Numbered from the stretch's first letter, positions 1-12,380 are shown. The stretch is DNA of 64,000 nucleotides from Micromussa lordhowensis (GCA_964020085.1 OZ026595.1:19916153-19980152); one strand, 5' to 3'. The notes: generated from the sequence alone by a model not told the origin. Numbers and translations are program-made.

Positions 1-2094
1 ATAAAATGCTAAACGGAGAACGCGCTTTTATTTTGAATAGATAATAGATTCTACATGAGCCAATCAGGGTTCATTATTAACGGGCAAGCCCGGGCAAGCT
101 TATTGTTTTCATTGTTCTAGAGCGACGCTTATTAGTAAACCTATACCGAATTAGTATGCAGGAAGTCAAAAATTAGTATGGAGGAACGCATTTTTTCCCT
201 AAGTTATAACAATAGATGACGTCATGGACTCGACCGTTATGCATATTAATAAAGGGAACGCACTTTCTTGAGGGAATCCAAAGGGAACGCACACGGAACG
301 CAAGGGGAACGCAGTAACAAGGATTAAAATGCTGAACATATACTACTAACATCCTACTCGATGTATGTTCCGAGTTGAATTGAAATAACCTCGATCTATA
401 TTTTAGTAAAGGGCATTAATTAGCAGTAAGGGGTAATAAAGTAACAATCTAATCAATGCTGCTTATTGAATATACGGTTGCAGAAAACAAGTGAAGAAAG
501 TCTCTTCAATATGGCGTAATCCTCGAAACTCCACGAAACACGAATTTGCATATACCGCCGGAATGGTCTGTTGTTCTCCCGGCAGGAGGCGGGGGGTGGG
601 GGGGGGGGGGAGCACTGCTACCTTATCTTCAAAAATATGGATGTATTCCCTTGTTCCCTGCTTTACTTCTTTGCTCGCCTGTTGCCTTTGTTGCCCAGGT
701 CTCTAGTTGACATTGACTATGCTCCCTTGCTTCTCAAAGCCCCTAGGAAACCTTTCTCAAGTAGCTAATCAAATTCACACCCGTTTCGTTCAATGTTTGA
801 CCGACCCGGAGGGTTTGTATAACGGAATTGAATCATTCCTTTTTTCTTCGACGGTGAACGCCAGATAGGTAAAATAGACCGACATATAACCTCATTTCCA
901 GGTTCTCTCTTCTTCTCATGAGCGCGAATAAAATCTGCTTAGATAACCCCCGTTGTCGTGAAAAATAGTATTGTTGTTCAATATACAATGTTCAGGATAC
1001 AATTCACGAAGATTACATGTAGCTCACTAATATTTACATGAATTCAATGAGCCACGTTCGATATATCATGGCATGGCTCCTGGGCTTTCAGGACAACATA
1101 GAATATCTGGCGTTTGAAAGAATTCGAATTAGCCGGAAATGAAATGTTTCTGCGGCACGAGAGCAGTGGTGACTGAGACTAACCCAGTCGAATGAGCACA
1201 TCGGGCAGAATGAGTGGACATCATTAATTATTCATGATCACCGAAGCGGCAAATTTGAAAGCAAGCGCGCTTTGAAAACCCCAGAATAAGAGAAGAAAGG
1301 GCTAAAATCGGCCGAGTGGGCATAGAAAATTTGCTCGTGTGACATCGCACAACAGCTAACCAACACTTTGACCTACGGCTTTTTGAAGAGGAAGGATGTA
1401 TCTACAATAATAGACAAAAACGAAGAAATTCTATCCAGTGGAAGGTCTATCCATTTGGACTTGAAAATCAACAGAAATGAGCCATTTTTTGTATGGAAGC
1501 CGATTTCGAAAGAAATTTCCTCGAACCTGGTTTGCGCTTCCAAAAAGTGACCAACGGCAAATAAAAGATCACAGTTTCGTCTCTTAAAAGCCGTTTTAGC
1601 TTCGAAAATTGGTGGACGAGAACCATTATCCTTTTAAGTTTCAAAATAACCACTTCAATTTCGTTCGAAAATGGCGCTTCTTGCTTCGGCCAGCCTTTGT
1701 TTTCACCAATCGTCTGCATAACAATGGTTGTTAAGGTCTACAATTACCATTACTGAAAGCACTGTAGCAGTAAGCGATAAGTTAAAAAGTTCTAAGCGCA
1801 ATCTTTCCAAATGGCATATTTTTCTGCTGTTAAGCTCGTTATGCAACCTCTGCAGCTTCCCAGCGCAAAACACTCACAAATAGAATGATGTGTTTATTTT
1901 CAATGAACACTAATAACATAGCGCGCGCGCTGATGTACGCACGGCCGTGCCAATAAAATGACGTTAACTGCAAAATTACCTTGCGTTGCGCTTCGAGTTC
2001 CTTTTCCTAAAGTTTCGGCAACGTGAAAATCATTCTGAACTATCAAAACCCTAGTTACGCCTCTGTCATGCTCTCCAAACTTCCCGCGTGCATC
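1..2094. other. Gene-free AT-rich flank
   Basis: I see no gene here. Short ORFs of 60-83 codons have no recognisable domain and overlap each other on opposite strands. Two oddities are visible: a cluster of the octamer GGAACGCA repeated at irregular spacing around 183-312, and a run of about 20 G residues broken by one T at about 592-612. Confidence 0.6.
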
Positions 2095-2270
2095 CATAAC
2101 TCGATATACGCAAGCTAAGCATGAACCGATTCTTTATCATTTAGCTCGCGCTGAGATAATTTGACAGTTCATAATGTTTTTTCATAACTTGATATACGCA
2201 CGCTAAGCATGAACCAATTCTTTATCATTTAGCTCGCACTGAGATAATCAATTACAGTTCATAATTCTTT
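2095..2270. repeat. Tandem duplication, 2 x about 88 bp
   Basis: Two head-to-tail copies (2095-2182 and 2183-2270) share the block CATAACTYGATATACGCA, then GCTAAGCATGAACC and TTCTTTATCATTTAGCTCGC, with only a few substitutions and small indels. This is seen directly. It is non-coding and no function is apparent. Confidence 0.85.
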
Positions 2271-5200
2271 GTGAGTTCTCACTTTTGTTCAAACAGCACG
2301 AGTCTAAAAAGTGCCCATGTTATAAAGCAAAATAAAAAACCATGTCATAAAATGTTCCGCACGAAATATGCGCATATCTTTAGTTTTCCGAAACAAAAGA
2401 AGAGACAATAGCGCTCTGCATTCATTGTTTAGTTTGTCGCCTTCATCAAGTTAATGAGAGTCGTTGTGCGTTCTTGGCAACCAATGATCGACGCTCTTTC
2501 TAAGCGTCTATGCATGATCACGCGCGAGTATGACAGATCTACAACGCTTTTAAACTGGAAGTAAATGTCCCAAGAACAATAGGCATTCTGCGCGATGATG
2601 TGCACGAAGGAGGGCTATATGAATAACACGTGGGATACCATTCTAGGCCGACACCTCGGTTGAGATAACGTTATTGCTATTTTCCTTTATAAGGGCATTT
2701 ACTTCTAGTATATCGTCTCTTTTGTAGCTTCGTAGGATGGGCTATTTAGAGCTTGAGCCATTGTTCCTACCCAGATTTCCTGCAGAGTGCTCTTTTTCCC
2801 ACTGTTTTTTTTTCCGGCAGGTTTTTTCTGGCCTCCGACTTCGGTTGTAAACTGTCGCTTAGCTCTGCATCGTCTTATGTATCGCATACTTGGATGTAAT
2901 AAGAAATTGTAGTATAACGTATTGTTAGGCCGAAACCACCAAAATAAACTTAATGGTTTTGCTCACATTGTTTACTGTGTAATGGAGCTGAAACCCTTTA
3001 CATTTGGTGCTGTTTTCTTTGCGTCCAAGTCTCTTTTTCGGAATTTAAAGACAGAAGAAACTTTAAAAAAATCGTAATCTTATCACGAAAGCCTCAAAGC
3101 CATGTTAGGAATATTGATATATAGAACGTGACCTATTCTCCTATCAAAGGAGTGCTATAATTCATTACCCCAAATTATATGCAGCTCAACATTTCAAATG
3201 CATGTCTTCTGCACCATGATGTAGTCATTGGTTTGCCTTTTGCTCCGTGCCTTTGTATCACGAGCCATAAATTTTGCCATTTGTTTCAGTTTTGTCTTGG
3301 TTCAGCTATTAGGTCTCACGAATGTTGGATGATCTTGTTTTTGTGCAGCGCACGTATTGCTCTGCTTTATAAAAAAGATGTTGGACTTTTTTATTCAAAT
3401 AGCAACAGATGTTTTTTTTTTGTTTCACTTTTCACTATGATGCATAACGCAAATTTGTATTGAATTAGTTTGAGATGTTTTCATTTTCGGAATGGGACAT
3501 ATTGCAAGTTTATTCAGCAGTAAAATATAATTACTGCAGTGTTACGGTTTGCTCCGTTACAATGAACAATATAGGCTAGCTTATTAGAAGCTATCCATAA
3601 AAAGAACAAAATATTGAAAAAAAGACTCACTTTCATTTTAAACTGACATCTGCCAGCAATTTTTTATTGATAGTCCTTAATCAAACGTTTTCTATTCATC
3701 GCCTCTCACATTTAGATGACAACTTAAAGTTAATGTTTATAAGATAAGTTTTCAGGTCACTCTGCGGTGTTGCTGTTCCCTTTAATGGTAAAACTATAAC
3801 CTTGAAAACATATACTTCTAGTCCAATATCGAAAGATACCCACTGCATTGACAGTGGAGAAATTTGTCATCAATCAGGTGCACTATTGTGCCGGCGGCTG
3901 AAGAGAATATCAAGTGAATTGGCCGTGAACAAAAGACAAACCAAACCTTTTACCAGCTAAGGTAGCTTAAGGTGAGTTGCCTGCCAACGGAGAAGGACGT
4001 ACTTTCAGAAAGAAAGAGCGCAGACGGGAAAAACAGTTTCAGCTGGCAGCTATAATGCGACTAGGGGAGTTTTGAAGAAAACCCGTACAGCAAAAAGTTG
4101 GCCTTGGTTGTTAGCTAGAATCTTCTTTGATCTTTAATGCTAGCAGCTGATCATCACGAAAAGCATAAAATGTTTACATCGTCAGATCGTTTCTTCTGCA
4201 CTGCAAATACTGTAATCTCTAAAGCTAAACGATCGTCTCCAGCGTCCAAAGGTCCAAATTTTAAGTGCAACCGAAAAATTAGAAAACAACCTCCCATCAA
4301 AAGTAAATAAAGTAGGCGTTTAAACTAAAATTCTAATCTCAATGAAATTAAAGCCAGGAAAAAGCAATGCAAGTGATTAGAAGCTTGGGCAGATGATTGA
4401 ACTCGGTCTAAAGGACTGAGCAAGCTTTTTTAGAAAAACAATTCTAAGCTTCATACAGATTTGCCTTTTTTAGATGACGGCTACACGATGATCAGTGCGT
4501 GACAGTGCGTGACGCCTCATACTGCCCGAAAATAAACACACTCACTGGGTGGTGAGGGTGCATTCGGTTTTCGTTAATTATAAAAAGCAAAACGACTCAG
4601 GTATCGACTTTGGAACGTCAATAAGTAGCTAGCTTAGTGGAGGAGGATTAACCCAAATTGATATACGGAATGACATTTTTAAAATGTTTCCCAGTTTTTC
4701 AGTGATGGGGAAAAAGATCATTTTCTAAAACTTATATCAGCTATTCGGAAAGTCGTATCGAATGTCGAACCTGTTCAAATAGTCGATTTCAGTTCCTACT
4801 CGGTGTTCTTTCAAACGAGAATTTACATTCTCCTCGCTTTCTATATCTTGATCGCACAGAATCCTAGAGATGGCAATGTTTGTTTTAAACACTACCAAGC
4901 ACACAAACTCACAAGGAACAGAAGGTATATAATTAATGCTTCTGTTTTCAAGCTCCGTGTTATTATTTTTCATTGATGCCTAGTTTCAGTTTTAGTTTTG
5001 ATGACCTGGCAAACCTTATTTGTATAGCGCTATTTACATCGCTACCCCTGAATAGCGGTTATTAACAGTAAACAAATTTCTTAAGACCAAGCTTGCTCGA
5101 TCAAGATGACTGAATATTTGCGAACTTCGAGGCCAATGTCCAGCCATCCTGGCCGAACAAGCTTGGTCAATAAATGATTTATTGTAAGGAAAAATAACAC

Positions 5201-5474
5201 TATTTTCTTGCGGGACACAGCGGGTAATCCCGAGCGGGCAAGCGCCATCTTGCCCATTCGGGTAGCCAATTACAGCGCAGGATTCGGTTTATTTTGCCCG
5301 CTTTTGGAGTAGCCATACAATAAATCAAATATCGCTCGCTGGTGATTCCATCATTGTTCAATTCTCTTTATTCTCTCATGAGCCGTATTTTAAAAAAGAA
5401 ACAGAACCAAAAACAATTGTAAACAGTGTTGGCCAGCACTCGTGTGAAATTGGTCATCTTCTCGCAATTTACAG
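2271..5474. other. Intergenic region upstream of the GPCR pseudogene
   Basis: No supported gene. A first coding exon like those of the two related receptor genes should lie within a few hundred bases to 1 kb upstream of 5475, but I could not find one. A 23-bp stretch at 4849-4871 recurs in inverted orientation inside the pseudogene at 7036-7058. Confidence 0.5.
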
Positions 5475-7362
5475 GAACGTGCTTCGATCATGATCGAAAC
5501 TCAACTATTCCACCGTCCAAAACAGCTATCTCAACAAACGTAAAGATTGGCATGACTTCAGCATATGCAGTGATTTTCATCATCGCTATGTTGGGAAACT
5601 CTTTTGGTTTGTTCCTGGTTTCAACAAAAACTCTATTTAACAGTGTCACAAACCTATTTATCGCCAACATGGCCGTTGCAGATCTGCTATAAGGGACTTT
5701 AAGATACGCTACGGCGAGGTACTACTACGGCTACTTTGGCCGTGAGGGACTTGGCTGACAACGGCGTTCTACCCTCCAAACTGAAATGATTAAGATTTTG
5801 CTGTACGGCAACAGCATGTGCAGCCTCTACGTGTCTTTACAAAATGACCTCGCTCAAGGAAACCAGAGACTTTATTCTATTTCATACGAAATAGGCTTGA
5901 TTAATGACGACGATGTCCTTCCCCTGTAACCGTCTTACCTCTCCCAGAACTTAGATTTGCATTTTAGAACTTGATAGAACAGCCTGTAATTCCAACCACA
6001 AAACAAAATATAAACAGTGATAGAAAGCTCTATTTCACTGAGCATGGATAGGTTGTTCATACAACAATTAACTATGTGATAAGCCCGAAAATACAGAATT
6101 TTTCATTATAATAAAAGTACATTTTGAACAGCAATAAACAATTATAGCTCAGATTACAACATACGAAGCTTTCTTATCTACGTCTGTTCGGCCCGATACT
6201 AATGACTGAATTGATCATCTCGCGGTAGGTGTTACATTGTAAAATTGTTTAAATTTTCTGCACAAATGTCAAAGAAACAATCATCTTACAAATGATTTTT
6301 ATGATTGAGTACTTTGTCTTCAAACTAGGTTGTTCAAACAGTGAAAAAAAGCGCTAAAATTAGGAGGAAACAGCAGACTTAAACTCGCGTAGTGAAGAGT
6401 ACGTGAAACCAGGCACTTTCCCGTAGTAGAAAGCAAGGCTACGGCGGGAAAGCCGTACTGGTACGCGCGTCATGACGTCACCGGAAGTGATCTTCCCTCT
6501 CTGCCGCCGTACTACAGCCTAGCCGTAGCATATCTTAAAGTCCCTATCCCTGTCACAGCTATGCCATTTTGTGTAGCTTTCTTCTACCGTGGGAACGTTT
6601 GGTTTGGAGAAACACTGGGTACTATCACGTGCAAGGCTGTGCACTACGCCGTCCGCGTTTCCATAGCAGCAACCGTTCTCGAGCTCACAATGACGCTGAT
6701 CTCATTCGACAGATTTTAAGCTATTTTACGTTGTATTTTATCCCCTGAGAGGAAAGTTTTTCCGAAAACTGAGAATCGTTTCAACAGTCATTTGGGTTTT
6801 ATCTTTCATTTTAATGATCCCAACTCTTCTCTTTTATAAAGTTAAAGTTATTCCGAGCGAAAACTCGTATGTACGCCTATGTCGGGGTAGGGATTGGCTT
6901 AGCAATCCCTCACGTAAGATCTTTCACATCTGCCTCTTCTGTTTATTGTACTCGTTCCCTTTGATGGTAGTGGCAGTCCTTTGCATCTTAATTTACCGCA
7001 AATTATGGCCTCCTAAGATCCCACAGAAAGCAGGAATCTCTAGGATTCTGTGCGATCAGGAAAAGGTCGCGCTGTTATCGAAATGTTTAAACGCAAAGTT
7101 GTTCGACTGTGATTGTCATAATTTCTGTGTTTGCGCTTTGTTGGTTCCCAACATATGTCAACTCCTTTTTTTGTTCATTCGACCTGAACAACGACATAAA
7201 TTACCAGCGGAAGTTCAGTACTTGTTCTTTTGGTTAGCGCATGCAAATAGCGCCATACATCCGTGCCTTTATATCCTGCTTAATTATAATTTTCGCAAGA
7301 GGCTGGTTTCCATTCTTGTCCGTTGTCATTGCCTGAGATGTTTCTGTTGCACACCAAATTGA
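5475..7362 (+). pseudogene. Class A peptide-type GPCR pseudogene, split by a MITE
   Basis: This is a dead paralogue of the receptor genes at 15.7 and 42.0 kb. It starts after a plausible acceptor (AG at 5473-5474) in the same phase as the long exon of those genes. TM1 and TM2 read cleanly up to the ADLL motif, where an 854-bp inverted-repeat element interrupts the frame. The reading resumes after 6545 with TM3, the conserved Cys (ITCK) and DRF, which is immediately followed by a stop at about 6718 and a small frame-shifting insertion. A later frame (6814-7362) covers TM4, TM5 and the end of TM7. The intracellular loop 3 and TM6 region is shifted, its usual RAAAEES stretch is replaced by an unrelated sequence, and the NPxxY motif reads HPCLY. 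Stops, frameshifts and the insertion together exclude a functional receptor. Position and orientation suggest tandem duplication with the 15.7 kb gene. Confidence 0.9.
5692..6545. mobile_element. MITE-like inverted-repeat element inside the GPCR pseudogene
   Basis: The left end AGGGACTTTAAGATACGCTA is the near-perfect reverse complement of the right end (6506-6545), giving imperfect terminal inverted repeats of about 40 bp. The element is about 854 bp, has no coding capacity, and sits exactly in the TM2 codons of the receptor pseudogene, so the insertion site can be reconstructed. The flanks suggest a short TA target duplication, but the left junction has extra bases, so the duplication length is uncertain. 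Superfamily not assigned. Confidence 0.85.
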
Positions 7363-7740
7363 CGAAAGAACTGTTTACAACAGCAGCGGTGCATGTCTCT
7401 AAATAAACTGATAAACTTTATAACGTTGGGTCAAATGACATACCATACTTTGGTAAGCAAGAAGCAAAGGGATACACATAATTGCGTGCGAAGCTGCCAA
7501 TGTGACTATACGCTCATCGTTTTCATCGAAAACGCTGTGCGGTCAAAGTGGAGACTGTAAAAAGTGGAGCCCTATTCTTGCGGAGAGCGAAAACGGAGGC
7601 TTTCGAAAACGCCAACTTCATTTACATGTGCAAATGCAAGTTGTGGTGTTCAGTGTCTTATAGAATATCAGAGTCTTCAAGCGTTTTAGTTTAGGTGGGG
7701 AAAACACTGTGATGACCATATTCAAACCGGGCTTATGAAC

Positions 7741-8120
7741 TGGAAAATGTTTATCTGTGAGTTCTTTCATCAAAAACAGGAACACCTGTCACGAGTCGTG
7801 CCATGGAGTTCTTCAACCAAACAAATTACAAGCATTTAATGTTGGTTGAGGCCATAGAAATTTCCCCTCCAACCCCTATCGATGTCAATTAGGTTACTCA
7901 AGTTAGGAAACTAAGAAAGCTAATAAAAACACTAGTTATAATAATATTTTTTAGTTCAAGATCTAGACTTCAGTTGTACTGAGGGTATGTAAATTAGCCT
8001 GTTAAAGCCTAGGTACACATGTGTAACGTGTTGGAATAAAGTCTCGTTATAATCACTACTAAACTTGTTGAGCGTGGCAAAGTTAAGCACATTGTTAGTT
8101 GGTATGCATTTAATCAGAAT
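7741..8120. repeat. Duplicated block X, copy 1
   Basis: Diverged copy of 11541-11965. Shared landmarks are a TTCTTTCAT...AGGAACACC stretch, CTCAACCAAA, a C-rich run before CCTATCKCGATGT, GGTTACTCAA, and TTGTTGAGCGYGRCAAAGT near the end. No coding potential. It belongs to a set of duplicated upstream blocks around the receptor genes, not to a recognised transposon. Confidence 0.6.
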
Positions 8121-8819
8121 TGTAAAAGCTATCTTTATGAAAAAGGGAAACTTAAAAAATAAATAAATAAACAAAAAGTGAATAAACAAGAAGAAACAAA
8201 TTGATCAATCTAGTTAGCAAGCAAACATGATTTTGGGCGTAAGCACTTATTCACGCTTGATTTTTGACCAGAAAAATACGAAAAAAAAAATCACCCGAGT
8301 CAAGTGCCTCGGTTTGCCTGTTACTACATGCGGCTACTGCCCTGTGAACCCCATAGGTGTGCTTTTTGACATGGATAAAAATGTCTTAGTTGACAGTGAC
8401 TGACATTTGCTCAAAACATGTCATATTAATTCTGAACCTAATAAATTTACAATTAATTCTCCGCACATAATTAGTTTGCATTTACAGACAGCAAATATAC
8501 AGTGGGTTTTTGTGCTTAAATCCCACGTGCAGGCTTTTTAACAGAGATAAAATTAACTTGTTAGCTCATCGTGACTGGCATCTGATAAAGTCATATTAAT
8601 TCCAGCTGAGCCATTTTGTTACGTTTTACAATTTCCCGCTATTGTGAATTTGTCATCTTGGATTCAATGATCTTTACAAAACGATAACGATTCAGTACAA
8701 TGGCGCAAAAGAATTAAAAAAACCCTGATCATGATAAAGCTAAGGTTGCTAGGGAAACGCTATAGCTGAAAAATATTTTGTTAAAAAAAATCAAACGAGA
8801 GCACGTGGAAATGACATGA

Positions 8820-9330
8820 GTTTTCATTTCTTTTTATAGAAGGTTTTAAATAATAGTGAATTTTAACCAGTCAAAAAGCAAGCAACACGCCAGAGTAAGG
8901 AATAAAACCTATTCTGATAGCGGAGGTTACTGCAACTAAACTATTCTTTCATTCAAAACATGACATGAAACTGTCAGTTCAGTTTCAATTAACAAACAGG
9001 AAAATTCAAAGTTCGAAAAACACACCGGCCGAAATGCGGATGCAATGGCAACCTCATGTTCCTCGAACAATCAAATAACCACCGTAAAAAATTGGTACCC
9101 CATCCTGCCGATCTCAATAAGAAAAGCAATGAATACGCAAGTCATATTCGTCAAAATTTTCAACAACAAACACATTCACCTCTGTTGACTGATATCACTA
9201 CATCTACTAAACACTCGCTGGTGAAGTTACAACCTTCTTAAGTCAGAGGGATAGCTTCTTTAATCTTAAGGTAAGAGCTTTTTAAACAAGTAAGCCTGTT
9301 TATTATTACGAAACCTAAACCTGGGGCATG
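8820..9330 (+). repeat. Duplicated block Y, copy 1 (decayed promoter-like region)
   Basis: Diverged copy of 10800-11340. Both contain GTCAAAAAG(C/T)AAGCAACACG, a CACTCGC(T/C)G(G/T)TGAAGTTA stretch and a strong splice-donor-like AAG/GTAAGAGC (donor at 9270/9271 here). In this copy the TATATAAA of the other copy is changed to a non-TATA sequence near 9200, so it looks like an inactive duplicate of a promoter and first exon. It lies between the receptor pseudogene and the intact 15.7 kb receptor. Confidence 0.55.
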
Positions 9331-9689
9331 TGTTCAGTAAAAATCAGAAGCTATTCTAAACGAAGAAAGATGGTGTAGTCATGATAGAGTCGAGCATATT
9401 GTTCCATATTGATATACTGAGATGACATCAGGTTAGCATCCAACTATACGCGTTCAAAAGCTGCATGTGCTTTGAACAGAAGAGTAAAAGAGATCCGAGC
9501 ATTTTGGTACCAGGATAAAAAGCAAGAGAAATACTTCAAGAATAACTCTAACCCTAACTCTAAGACTAGACATGCACCGAGAAATTGTGACCTCTCGCGC
9601 GACACCGTTGCTAATGGCTAGCCGTTTATCAGTCGTTCAAACTAGATGGGATACCGTTGGAACGACTCAAGCTACATCAGATGTCTACA

Positions 9690-9905
9690 TCACGTATCGG
9701 TTTAAAACGAACGGACGGCTCGAGCTATCCGTTCAAAAATATTGTCATCCGTTCGAACGGCTTGAGCTATCCGTTCCAAAACAATCGCCCGGTCCACTTT
9801 TCAAACGGCTCGTTGCAATCCGTTCAAAAACACAAAACGTTATTCGTGCAAAAAAAGGATGGTCAGCAGATCGAGCTAGTGCAATCCGTTCCAAAAACAA
9901 AATAT
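9690..9905. repeat. Degenerate minisatellite rich in CCGTTC/GAACGG
   Basis: Several imperfect units of about 45-60 bp repeat the pattern GAACGGCTCGAGCTATCCGTTC followed by an A-rich spacer, so every unit carries both CCGTTC and its complement GAACGG. The overlapping ORFs on both strands here are products of this simple structure and I do not regard them as genes. Confidence 0.6.
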
Positions 9906-10799
9906 CCAGCCGTTTCATACTACTAAGCTGAAATATGCGACTAATGTTTTCGAGCGTAACAAACCTTAAGTTAATCTTTAAGCCACGTTCGTTGGCATTG
10001 AGTCGGAATTTTTCACCACGCAAAATAAAAAGGTTTCTTCGTGGCAAAAAAAGTCTCAATAATCTTGGTTCAGACAAACTATTCGACCAAACAAATTAGG
10101 GAGAAATCCTTTTTAGCGGCGGAGGTCGATGTTCAAACTGCTTAAGATGGAATCCGCCAGACGTTGGAGTAACAAGTGGACAAAAACCTTGTACCAAGAT
10201 TATTTACATTGTATTGCAAACTTTTGTAGGGCTCTTTTAATTACCTTCTCGAAACAATTCATTTCTAGCAACACCAAACGTCGAAAATGAATGTTGAACT
10301 TCGTATGAAACACTTAAAAGTTCTGGTGAAATGAAACTGATGATGAAATTTTGCCTGTGTTTCCACAAAATCACTGAGCTTTGAAATTTATTTTCTCTCG
10401 TTCCCGTGGGAAATGATTTTTCGGAGTTATTTCAGGCAATTATTTATGTATTTAGCTTTAAAAAAATGTAAAAATGACTGTAAAATATTTAAAATTACTC
10501 TGGTACAGAGTTTTGTCCACTAAAACCTGAAATTGCTCCATCTTCTATCGGATTTCGTCTTAATTTCTCAAATAATCAACTACACTTTCGGTAGTCCTTC
10601 TAGAAAAGTCGTTCTTTTCTCCAGGTACACTTCTCCTTTCGATGAAGAGCAGGAAAACTACCTCAAAATTAGTGTAATAAAGCTAAGGTTGTCAAAAAAA
10701 GATTGAAATGTCAGCGTACCAAGTTCAATTTTAATAAAAACAAGAAAATGTGGAAATGTTAGCACTGTTCATTTGTTTCGACGGAAGTTTTAAAATCGT

Positions 10800-11340
10800 T
10801 AAAAAATGTTGAAATTTAATAGTCAAAAAGTAAGCAACACGTCAGACGAAAGTATTAACTACTTTCAGAACGGGCTTTTCTTTTCTTTCTCTGAAACCTA
10901 AACTGTTATCTTTGATGGTATATGTTACTGCAACAAAGTTAGTTTTCATTAAAAACCTGATAATGTGGAACTGACAGGTCTTTCATTAAAAACAGGAAAA
11001 TTCAAATTCAACACACCTGTCGAAATGTGGTTGCATGGTAACATTATGCTCCTCGACCAATCAAATTAAAATCATTAAACCGAGAATCAAGAAAGCCATG
11101 GCCAATGAAACGGGCGTAAGTCATAATTGTGACTATTTGGGACAAAATTCACACCCACAGCTGTTGACGGAGTTCACTATATAAACTAAACACTCGCCGT
11201 TGAAGTTATAACCTTGCAAAGTGAGTAGGCTGTCTTCTTGTCTTCTTCAGTCCTAAGGTAAGAGCTTTTCAAGCAAGAAACCTTATTTATTATCAAACTT
11301 GCCTTTAAACCAGGGGAAATTTTCCAAATCAAAAGCTATT
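10800..11340 (+). repeat. Duplicated block Y, copy 2
   Basis: Second copy of the 8.8-9.3 kb block; it keeps an intact TATA-like box and splice donor (annotated separately). A third fragment, about 13363-13415, retains only the GTTAAAAAGTAAGCAAGACATCAGAGCC part. Confidence 0.6.
11178..11257 (+). promoter_or_regulatory. Candidate core promoter and non-coding first exon for the 15.7 kb GPCR
   Basis: TATATAAA at 11178-11185 is followed about 72 bases later by AAG/GTAAGAGC, a strong 5' splice site with the junction at 11257/11258. Transcription starting about 30 bases after the TATA box would give a first exon of roughly 45-50 bases ending at 11257. The coding first exon of the receptor gene (15672) is itself preceded by an acceptor at 15660-15661, so an upstream non-coding exon is needed. 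The pairing is an inference from position, and the intron would be about 4.4 kb long. Confidence 0.4.
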
Positions 11341-11540
11341 CTGAACGAAGAAAGAATATGTCATTCAATTAATGTTACACATCACGTAGCCTTTTTATGT
11401 CATTTCCGGTAAATATAAAGATCTTGTAACAAGCATTTATCCATTCAAAACCTGAAGAAGGCTGGTGTTGGCCAGCCAAAATATCAAACCATAGTTATGT
11501 TATAACTAAGATCAAACGGGAAAAGGTGGAACTGTCAGTT

Positions 11541-11965
11541 CTTTCATTTAAGAAAGGAACACCCGTTAAAGTGCGATTGCCATGACAACATCAACTTCCT
11601 TTCTCAACCAAATTGTAAACGTTTAAAGTTGGCGGGGGCGTCAAAAGTTTCCCCCCCTCACCTATCTCGATGTGAATAGGGTTTCTCAACAGGAAATTAA
11701 AATGCTCATAACAAGCGTTCAAGGCTGGTGGGGAGTCAAAAGTCCCCCCTCCCACTCCTCCCGATATTAATAGGGTTACTCAACGCCAAAGCCAATGAAA
11801 ACATTAGTGGATTGCATCTTTTTTGTTTAAGACTTCAGGTGTTCTGAGAAGCAAATAAGTAAGATTTATATTGTAAGGTGGGGTATACAAGTGCTCGATA
11901 AAATCTTATTATAATGAATAGTTTTTGTTGAGCGCGACAAAGTGAAGCGCATAGTTAGTTGTTAT
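11541..11965. repeat. Duplicated block X, copy 2
   Basis: Counterpart of 7741-8120, with an internal partial duplication: the motif of a C-rich run followed by CGAT...AATAGGGTT(A/T)CTCAAC occurs twice (about 11640-11690 and 11720-11782). It is cut on the right by a TTAA-flanked inverted-repeat element at 11966. Confidence 0.55.
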
Positions 11966-11969
11966 TTAA

Positions 11970-12376
11970 GGCGGGGGTAAACGTGAAGGCTGTTTTGAGG
12001 TTGCTTAAGGCCTTTCTGCCAATATCTCAGTCACGTTTCAAGCGACACTAAATCTCTCTGCTTATCTCATTAACCACTGTTTGGTGGTTTTGTGTAAATT
12101 TTTGGGTGATTTTTGGGCATTTTGGGAAAGAGATATTTTTTTCTCAAAGGATAGGTTAAATTGAGGAAAATATGAAATGTTGAAGATTTGATGGATTTGG
12201 AAAATTGAAATTTGAAGTGAAGAATTAGTAGACGGATACCAAACAGTCCCCTGGCAACCTGGGGCTCTCTTTTGCGGGGGTCAACTGTCTGGTAGTATTT
12301 CCAACCCATCTTAATCCTAACAATTTCCTTTTTTATATCACTTCAAATTTCACACCTATTCATGTTCGCCCCCGCC
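11970..12376. mobile_element. TTAA-flanked MITE, family 1 copy A
   Basis: 407-bp element beginning GGCGGGGGTAAACGTGAA and ending with its imperfect complement, CATGTTCGCCCCCGCC. It is flanked on both sides by TTAA (11966-11969 and 12377-12380). A TTAA target duplication is the hallmark of the piggyBac superfamily, so I infer a non-autonomous piggyBac-type element. A second copy, nearly identical in sequence and length, lies at 15748-16155. No coding capacity. Confidence 0.85.
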
Positions 12377-12380
12377 TTAA

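Noticed and set aside
9540..9566. Telomere-like CTAACCCTAA motif
   Set aside because: Only one or two imperfect units; not an interstitial telomeric array.
9572..10077. Overlapping ORFs of 89-119 codons on both strands
   Set aside because: They arise from the CCGTTC/GAACGG minisatellite and have no known domain.
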